A stretch of DNA of 63,201 bases from Candidatus Zhuqueibacterota bacterium (lineage in GTDB: Bacteria; BS750m-G25), in NCBI GenBank assembly GCA_016783505.1, contig JADHWK010000009.1, positions 1 to 63,201 of the forward strand. The letters are read 5' to 3'. A model generated the notes under the pieces. It made no database searches. It was not told the DNA's origin and saw only the letters and a list, made by a program, of their open reading frames with translations. A program made the translations under genes and the position numbers. This document shows, piece after piece, positions 57,435 through 63,201 of the stretch (positions are counted from its first letter, which is position 1; each line of letters begins with the position of its first letter).

Positions 57435-57920
57435 CTAGTATCGTTCCTTAATCCGGTTAATGATCTGGGTTGTGGATCGGCCTAAAATTTCGGGTATGAC
57501 CACCACCCTTCCCCCGTTCTCTTCTACTACCCCCCGGCCTACGATGTCTTCCGGGGTATAGTCTCCCCCTTTTACCAGCACGTCGGGCAATAGGGTCTCA
57601 ATCAGTTCCAGCGGGGTCTCCTGGTCGAAAAGGCAGACATAACTCACATCTTTCAGTCCCGCCAGGATAAAGGCCCGGTCCTCCTGGGGCACCAAGGGCC
57701 GTCTGTCACCCTTAATCTTGCGGACCGATCGGTCACTGTTCAAACCCACAATAAGAATGTCCCCAAGTTCTTTGGCCCTTCCCAGATATTCCACATGCCC
57801 CCGATGCAGAATATCAAAGACCCCATTGGTAAAGACGACTTTCTTTCCCCCTGTCCTTGCTTTTCTTCTGACGTTTGTCAATTCCTTAATACCAATAACC
57901 CGGCCCAATATGTCCACCAA
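57435..57920 (-). CDS. rfaE2: D-glycero-beta-D-manno-heptose 1-phosphate adenylyltransferase
   Basis: This 161-residue nucleotidyltransferase activates heptose 1-phosphate to ADP-heptose for LPS core synthesis. The HxGH motif is in GVFDILHRGHVEYL near 33-46, and the second signature GRSTTQIINRI is near 150. In E. coli this domain is fused to the kinase as HldE. Here it is separate, with the kinase (rfaE1) gene upstream beyond a tRNA gene. The frame opens at TTG 57920, a GTG follows, and the exact start is uncertain. A 38-base block shared with the rsmB upstream region lies just before it. Confidence 0.92.
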   Translation of the reverse strand: MVDILGRVIGIKELTNVRRKARTGGKKVVFTNGVFDILHRGHVEYLGRAKELGDILIVGLNSDRSVRKIKGDRRPLVPQEDRAFILAGLKDVSYVCLFDQETPLELIETLLPDVLVKGGDYTPEDIVGRGVVEENGGRVVVIPEILGRSTTQIINRIKERY

Positions 57921-57922
57921 TT

Positions 57923-58026
57923 ATCAGTAGGTTACAATGATTCTAAAAAATTTGCAAATTATCATAATTACCCGAATTTTAGGCATTTTTTATCCCGACA
58001 CTTCGGAGTGAAATTTAGGCAATTAT
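57923..58026 (-). repeat. Conserved upstream block shared with rsmB
   Basis: Partner of 26851-27023. The near-start 38 bases match at 31 positions, and GAAATTTAGGCAATTAT recurs further out, next to the tRNA-Val 3' end. Confidence 0.55.
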
Positions 58027-58028
58027 AG

Positions 58029-58102
58029 TGGGCGATACCCGATTCGAACGGGTGACCTCTGGTATGTGAGACCAGCGCTCTAACCTACTGAGCTAATCGC
58101 CC
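58029..58102 (-). tRNA. tRNA-Val (anticodon CAC)
   Basis: A 74-base cloverleaf on the minus strand: acceptor GGGCGAT/ATCGCCC, D arm GCTC/GAGC with AGTAGGTTA loop, anticodon stem CTGGT/ACCAG with loop CTCACAT (anticodon CAC, Val), and T arm ACCCG-TTCGAAT-CGGGT. CCA is not encoded. The 5' end overlaps the 3' end of rfaE1. Confidence 0.96.
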
Positions 58103-59093
58103 TACCCATTAACATTTCAAACAACTTCTCCCGGTCCACGGGCACGATGCCCACTTCTCCGCAGACAATCCCAGCGGCGTAGTTGGCGATGGTGGCCGCC
58201 TCTTTCAGGCTGGCTCCGGAAGCCAGGGCCACGGTCAGTGTGCCGATTACCGTATCACCAGCCCCGGAGACATCGTGGATTTTCATGGCCGTGGTGGGCA
58301 CCTGGGTTATCCTCCCCCCTTTCTCAAACAGGGTCATCCCCCGCTCCCCCTGGGTAATCAATACCGGGCAGTTTAACCTTTTCACCAAATCGTTCCCCAC
58401 CCCACGCAAATCCTCGTCCGACCCGACCCGACAGCCCAACACCCCCTCCGTCTCCCTGAGGTTGGGTTTGACCAAGGTGACGTCCCGGTACTGGAAGAAA
58501 TTATTGAACTTGGGGTCGGCAGTGATGATCTTATCCCCCATCCGACCCATCCCGATGATCCCGGCGATCACCTTCTTGGTCAGCACTCCTTTATTGTAAT
58601 CCTGAAGGATAATGCCGTCAATGCGGTCTAAAATATCCCTTAGATAGTTCAGAATTTTATCTTCAATCTGGGGACCGATGTTCTGCCTCACCTCCCTGTC
58701 GGTGCGCACCACGTGCTGGGAATGGGCGATGACCCGGGTCTTTACCGTGGTGGGACGCTGGTTCTCGCTGAACAGGCCCTCGGTGGTAAAGCCCAGTTGC
58801 TTGAAAAGGTTGCGGACCACCAGCCCTGAGTTATCATCCCCCACCACCCCTATTATGAGGGGAACAGCCCCCAGGGAATGAATGTTATGGGCAACGTTGG
58901 CCGCCCCCCCCAGACGCTCGGTCTCCTCGCTGATTTCAACCACGGGAACAGGGGCCTCGGGGGAAATGCGGGCTACCTCGCCCCAGAGGTAGCGATCCAG
59001 CATCAGGTCACCGATGACCGCAATCTTTCTCTCACAAAATCCTTCAAACAGTTGTTCAAGACGGGTTTTTGATATCTCAATCATATATTTCAA
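58080..59093 (-). CDS. rfaE1: D-glycero-beta-D-manno-heptose-7-phosphate kinase
   Basis: This 337-residue PfkB-family kinase phosphorylates heptose 7-phosphate at O1 in ADP-heptose synthesis. It has IGDLMLDRYLWGEVARISPEA near 27, RLGGAANVAHNIHSLG near 60 and the catalytic Asp in VSGAGDTVIGTLTVA near 278. Length matches the kinase half of HldE. The reading frame runs 23 bases into the tRNA-Val gene and stops at TAG in the D-loop, so the last seven residues come from tRNA sequence. It pairs with rfaE2 downstream. Confidence 0.92.
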   Translation of the reverse strand: MKYMIEISKTRLEQLFEGFCERKIAVIGDLMLDRYLWGEVARISPEAPVPVVEISEETERLGGAANVAHNIHSLGAVPLIIGVVGDDNSGLVVRNLFKQLGFTTEGLFSENQRPTTVKTRVIAHSQHVVRTDREVRQNIGPQIEDKILNYLRDILDRIDGIILQDYNKGVLTKKVIAGIIGMGRMGDKIITADPKFNNFFQYRDVTLVKPNLRETEGVLGCRVGSDEDLRGVGNDLVKRLNCPVLITQGERGMTLFEKGGRITQVPTTAMKIHDVSGAGDTVIGTLTVALASGASLKEAATIANYAAGIVCGEVGIVPVDREKLFEMLMGRAISSVG

Positions 59094-59179
59094 TTTTCAA
59101 AAAGTCAATTGTAAATATACAATTTTTAACGATAAAAAGCAAGAAATTTAATTTGATTCTTGCCCGTGGAGTTTAGATT

Positions 59180-59213
59180 AAAAAGCCGGTTTGCCCCCGT
59201 AGTAACCGGCCTT
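59180..59213 (-). terminator. Intrinsic terminator of the M14 carboxypeptidase gene
   Basis: On the minus strand AGGCCGGTT and AACCGGCT pair around a loop of about 12 bases and are followed by TTTTTAATC. Confidence 0.85.
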
Positions 59214-59235
59214 TCATTTTCCCAATTACTTTTGA

Positions 59236-62200
59236 TTATCTTAATAAGATCATCTTCTTAATCTTGACGAAATCCCCCGTTTCCATCCGGTAAAAATAAA
59301 CCCCGCTGGCCACCGCTCTGCCGAAACGATCATCACCATCCCAAATGGCCACATAATAACCCGGCTCTTTGTTCTCATTCACCAAAATTCTAACCTCCTG
59401 ACCCAGAATATTGTAAATTTTTAATGAAATAAATCTGGCATTGGGTATCTGGTATCTAATTTCGGTATTAGCATTGAAGGGATTGGGGTAGTTCTGCCCC
59501 AGGGCGAGTACTTCCGGAATGGCGAGCTGCCTTTCTGGGGTATCTATGCCCACTTCCCCAACCGCAAATTGAACCGAGATGTGGGTCTCGGGCTGATTGG
59601 GGTCATTAGAGGAAATGATAATCACGGCTTCGTAGAGGCCATCGGTCAGGAAGGCCCCGTTGGCCATGATCTCGATGGGAACAGAACCCAGACCGGGGAC
59701 CGTACCCTGGTCTGGAAATTCGCTGAGCCAGGTGGCCTCAACCTCAGTGCCCACCGTCCCGTGCCCAACATCGGGGGCGTAATCAATCCCAGCAGCATAC
59801 TGTCCTGCAACCGCCATGGCGCATACGTTGAAGTTGCCGTCATCGTTTCCTAATATATATAAAGGTATTGTGGCGGAAATCCGGGTAGAATCAACGGTGA
59901 TGGGAGCAAAGCCCAGGAAGCTCTGGCCGCTGCCATCCAGGATGATCACAGAGGAACCCAACCCGGACAGGTTGGGCACATCCCAGACTAACTCATATTC
60001 GGAACCCACATCCTGGGAAGGCAACCCGGCTCCCAGTCCCGGGGGATAGACCCCGGTGTTTACGTCCTGATCAGCATCAATAGAAAGAATACAGAAGGTG
60101 CTGTCCTCCACCACATCTTCATTAAATTCAAACTGAAAGGTCACCGACCCATCCTCTACTCCGGCGTAGATAGCCACAATATCCGGTTTTGTTACGGATG
60201 GATCGTACAGGATGTCCCCGACGGGGTCGGTAAGGATGAGCTCCACCTGCTGGGTTGAGGCCGGGTTATGGCCTGAAGCCCCGGTTGGAAACTTCCGGAG
60301 CAGAGCATCTATGTCAATTCCTTTAAGGCAGGACAGGTCAGGGAAAACCCTCTCTTCAACATTGAAGAGTGTCTCCGTTCTTGAAAAACCCCCTACTGAG
60401 GAATCCCGGATGCTAAAGTGCAAATCAAGAAGTCCCAGGTTAGAGATGTAGAGGGTATCCACCGCCATTTCTCCTTGGACAGCGATGAGACTTAAAGAGA
60501 TAGGCTCTATGGAAATCGCCGCCATTTGGTCGCTGACGATGAAACTGAAGACAAAATCGGGGGCTCCGGGGGGGTCGGTGGAAACGTTTGCGGAGTCATC
60601 CATTGCCCAGAGGTAGTAGTTCACGGTAGTCCCGTAGGGCTGACCGGGGATCCCACCCTGATAGAGATGATCCCCCATACTATCCATTGGCACATAAAAA
60701 AAGATGGCTCCCCCATCAGTGCTGTAAAACAGGGAGGCCTGGGCAATCCCGGTATCATCGGTGATGTAGGAACTGACCCAATAAGGCCCCTCGGTATTCG
60801 CTGTATTGGGCAGGTGGGTGGTATTTGTGAACAACGGAACTGCCGATACCCCCATCAACACTTCCACATCATCAATGTACCACCCCGGGGCATTCACGTA
60901 GGCATCGCTCCCGAAATGAAAGCGAACCACCACGGTGTGATTGACCCAGGGCGACAGGTCCACCGTCTCCTGGTGCCAGAAATTCCCCGTGGACGCCGGC
61001 CCGCCGTAGGCCGGTTCCCCCCCGATCACGGTATTGTAATTGTCCACGATTCCATCATATCCACCTACCGGAGTAATCAACTCGAAGGGACCTTCATCCA
61101 CCGATATTTTGAGGTTGCCACCATCCCAATAGATACCGTCGCTGTACTCGATCAGGTACCAGTGCCAAAAGGTGAGGACGGGATTCAACATATTGCTCAG
61201 GTCTATGGCGGGCATATCGAGGCGGGAATCGGAAAGATCAGAATAGTTCCCCCCAAGCCCGGTCGCCCAGACACGATCGCCGGAATGGGCCCCGAAGGGT
61301 CCCGAAGTCGGGGTTCCCCAGTCCCAGTCTCCCCCCCAGTTAGGGAAAAACCCCCCATCGTCAGCCTCGAAGTCGAAGGCCAGCCCCCCGAGGATGGTAA
61401 AACTATAATAACCTGTAATGGGTGCAGAGGCGGTATTGGCGGAGGCGGCGGCATCAATCGCCACCATGCAGTATTCGATGAGATCGCCCACCACCAGAGG
61501 GTCGGGGTCAATGAATCCTTCATATACATCCGGTGCAGCGGTGGGAACCATGACCGACGAGTCAACTGTCCCCCCATTCCGTCTGAAATAGATGGTTGCC
61601 GTAAAAATACCAATATTGTCAATGATTACCGCCCGGACCAGATAGGGTGCAAAGTGAATGGACTGATCCCCCAACGGGGTATGGCTGATGGTCGGGGGAA
61701 TGATATCAGCCCCGACATGGAATGAAAAAAGTTCTTCGGGCGCCCCTGGGGGAGCGTATCCCGCCCGGGGTATGGAATCCCAAGCACACAGGTAATAATA
61801 TATGGTAACCCCAGGGCCCTGGGAAGGTATGGAGGCTGCGTATTCATCAGGGCTGCCCGTAGGCAAAAGGGAAAGGGAATCAAAGGGTGATGTTCCCGCA
61901 ATATTAAAGTACACCCACAAACTTGATGTATCCAAGTGGAAAACGGGGGAGGTAACCGTTGCCACTATTAGGTAGGGGCCCACCTCATCCTCTGTATCCG
62001 TCAGAGGAGTATGTATGATTTCGGGACGTGGTGAGTATTGTTCAGCGGCGTAGGCCACGTAGAGGTTAGGGCCCATGTTATCCAGAATCTGGGGCATGAT
62101 CATCGAGGTATCAGGATGAAACCCGTCACCCGGAATGACCCCATCATTTATACTACCCACCTCGGGGGTGAACCCGAACACCTTATATTTGGTAGTCTGC

Positions 62201-63201
62201 TCCCCATACATCCAATCGTCGGTATCCCCGTTGGTGAGGTAGATCAACCCAGAAGCAGAGTTCCCGTGTTCGTAGCCATTATAGGCCACGCAGGAGTCGG
62301 CAATGGCCAAAAAAGTAGGGTGATCGGGGGTATCCTCATATATATATCCCCAGGGATAAAGAAACATCTCACCATAGGAGTGGTAGGAAAGGGAGATAAC
62401 GAAGTTATGGGCCTCGACCAGGTCCCGGATGGCCTGGGTCTCCGGCTCGGAGAAGGGCCCGGTGCCCCGGTAGGTCTGGGCTCCGGGGTTTGGGCTGGAA
62501 CCTAAGTTATCATAGCCCCATTGAAAACCATAGTTGCGGTTCAGGTCCACCCCATCCCAGTCGGGATCAAATTGACCGTTACCGTTGTTATCCCTTTTAT
62601 TCTTTCTCCACCAGAGGGGGTCGTTTGGATTGCCGGGATCGCTGCCAGTAAACACGTAGGCATACCCGTCGGGGTTGACGATGGGCACCAGCCAGAGCTG
62701 GTGGTTGTTCACCAGATAGGTCACCTCCGGGTCGGTCCCGTAGCGGTCAACCAGATAATGCATAAAATAGAGGAGAATCTCCGGGGTGATAATCTCCCGG
62801 GCATGGTGCAGAGCCAGGTAGAGCACTTCTGGTTCTTCTATCTCCTCTAAATCCACGTTATCGGAGATCTTGATGGCCCAGATGTCCCGGTCAGCTAAAC
62901 CCTGGGTCTTTTCCCACGAATCACCAATGTCATAAAGCCGGGCGATCTCCGGATAAGCCGCCTCCACAGCTTGCATTTCGGCCAGCGTTTGCTCGTAACT
63001 GTGAAAGTGATCCAGGTAATCCTGCTGCCTTAAGACCCGGGCGTAGGCGTCAATGTCCGCAATGATGACATCAAAGGGAAAACCAAGCTGCCCTATTCGC
63101 AGAAGTTCATCCTCGTCAGTCACTATAACCAGGGTTTGATCCTTGGGGTTATAGCTGGCGATGTCCGGATAATAGGACAACAAATTCTTAATGGCCTCCT
63201 C
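59236..63201 (-). CDS. Large secreted M14 zinc carboxypeptidase with sorting domain (5'-truncated by window)
   Basis: At least 1321 residues are visible and the frame stays open to the window edge, where the signal peptide should lie. The peptidase M14 domain has the zinc motif LHHAREIITPE (H-x-x-E), a third zinc His in SLSYHSYGEMFLYPWG, DLNRNYGFQWG for substrate binding, and the catalytic Glu in FGFTPEVGS. Several beta-sandwich modules follow, including a MAM-like/immune-inhibitor-type segment with GWYIDDVEV, and Ig-like repeats beginning ISHTPLGD. The last 85 residues are the FCB sorting domain (QNYPNPFNAN, ending KKMILLR). The likely role is extracellular peptide trimming. Residues before the TTG at 63183 are still in frame, so the gene begins outside the window. 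Confidence 0.93.
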   Translation of the reverse strand, partial: EEAIKNLLSYYPDIASYNPKDQTLVIVTDEDELLRIGQLGFPFDVIIADIDAYARVLRQQDYLDHFHSYEQTLAEMQAVEAAYPEIARLYDIGDSWEKTQGLADRDIWAIKISDNVDLEEIEEPEVLYLALHHAREIITPEILLYFMHYLVDRYGTDPEVTYLVNNHQLWLVPIVNPDGYAYVFTGSDPGNPNDPLWWRKNKRDNNGNGQFDPDWDGVDLNRNYGFQWGYDNLGSSPNPGAQTYRGTGPFSEPETQAIRDLVEAHNFVISLSYHSYGEMFLYPWGYIYEDTPDHPTFLAIADSCVAYNGYEHGNSASGLIYLTNGDTDDWMYGEQTTKYKVFGFTPEVGSINDGVIPGDGFHPDTSMIMPQILDNMGPNLYVAYAAEQYSPRPEIIHTPLTDTEDEVGPYLIVATVTSPVFHLDTSSLWVYFNIAGTSPFDSLSLLPTGSPDEYAASIPSQGPGVTIYYYLCAWDSIPRAGYAPPGAPEELFSFHVGADIIPPTISHTPLGDQSIHFAPYLVRAVIIDNIGIFTATIYFRRNGGTVDSSVMVPTAAPDVYEGFIDPDPLVVGDLIEYCMVAIDAAASANTASAPITGYYSFTILGGLAFDFEADDGGFFPNWGGDWDWGTPTSGPFGAHSGDRVWATGLGGNYSDLSDSRLDMPAIDLSNMLNPVLTFWHWYLIEYSDGIYWDGGNLKISVDEGPFELITPVGGYDGIVDNYNTVIGGEPAYGGPASTGNFWHQETVDLSPWVNHTVVVRFHFGSDAYVNAPGWYIDDVEVLMGVSAVPLFTNTTHLPNTANTEGPYWVSSYITDDTGIAQASLFYSTDGGAIFFYVPMDSMGDHLYQGGIPGQPYGTTVNYYLWAMDDSANVSTDPPGAPDFVFSFIVSDQMAAISIEPISLSLIAVQGEMAVDTLYISNLGLLDLHFSIRDSSVGGFSRTETLFNVEERVFPDLSCLKGIDIDALLRKFPTGASGHNPASTQQVELILTDPVGDILYDPSVTKPDIVAIYAGVEDGSVTFQFEFNEDVVEDSTFCILSIDADQDVNTGVYPPGLGAGLPSQDVGSEYELVWDVPNLSGLGSSVIILDGSGQSFLGFAPITVDSTRISATIPLYILGNDDGNFNVCAMAVAGQYAAGIDYAPDVGHGTVGTEVEATWLSEFPDQGTVPGLGSVPIEIMANGAFLTDGLYEAVIIISSNDPNQPETHISVQFAVGEVGIDTPERQLAIPEVLALGQNYPNPFNANTEIRYQIPNARFISLKIYNILGQEVRILVNENKEPGYYVAIWDGDDRFGRAVASGVYFYRMETGDFVKIKKMILLR

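Noticed and set aside
60526-61725. 399-residue plus-strand open frame opposite the M14 carboxypeptidase
   Set aside because: It is the antisense shadow of a gene with clear catalytic motifs; the predicted protein is His/Gly/Pro-rich with no recognisable domain.

Overview
The window looks like a chromosomal segment of a Gram-negative bacterium of the FCB superphylum, probably an uncultured lineage in the Zixibacteria/KSB1/Calditrichota neighbourhood. Three large exported proteins end in the C-terminal sorting domain typical of that group (core motif N-Y/F-PNPFN, ending in a KMILL-like strand). TonB receptors and heptose-phosphate genes (rfaE1, rfaE2) imply an outer membrane with LPS. Several promoters are near-perfect sigma70 boxes with 17-base spacers. 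The phylum placement is inference, because no rRNA is present.

Layout. 0-2.6 kb: biotin carboxylase and biotin carrier subunits of an acyl-CoA carboxylase. 2.9-6.8 kb: plus-strand accessory genes (an SDR gene broken by an in-frame TAG, a methyltransferase, a glycosyltransferase, an acetyltransferase), two of them followed by integron attC-like hairpins. 6.9-21.3 kb: exported peptidases (papain-like, M16, M49), a DUF1460 amidase-like protein, a DNA glycosylase, a creatininase-family hydrolase, a site-2 protease, xerD, an MBL hydrolase and a QueG-like protein, with many dispersed repeats between genes. 21.4-23.7 kb: a lone nuclease-like gene and a membrane cyclic-nucleotide-binding protein.

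23.9-41.4 kb: minus-strand housekeeping clusters: rpe-PASTA-rsmB-fmt, yajC-tgt, mtaB, cmk-plsC-ispH-rpsA, and trpS-scpA-scpB-rluB-aminotransferase. 42.0-48.4 kb: a vitamin B12 uptake locus. A sigma70 promoter, cobalamin riboswitch and intrinsic terminator precede an ECF S-component, two TonB-dependent receptors and a BtuG-like beta-propeller that carries a sorting domain instead of a lipoprotein anchor.

48.4-57.4 kb: the conserved ffh-rpsP-khpA-rimM-trmD-rplS cluster, split by about 5 kb of foreign DNA. A toxin-antitoxin island sits inside a 116-bp duplication of the ffh 3' end. Next to it are an SPPY-type DNA methyltransferase, a PD-(D/E)XK-like nuclease and a second, frameshifted nuclease, then relics of a DUF4258/YgiT-type toxin-antitoxin cassette with attC-like hairpins. 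57.4-63.2 kb: rfaE2, tRNA-Val(CAC), rfaE1 (whose stop codon lies inside the tRNA gene) and a very large M14 carboxypeptidase cut by the window edge.

The most interesting candidates for new biology are the riboswitch-controlled B12 locus with a sorting-domain beta-propeller, the ffh-targeted defence island with a regenerated ffh end, and the attC-like sites without a visible integrase.
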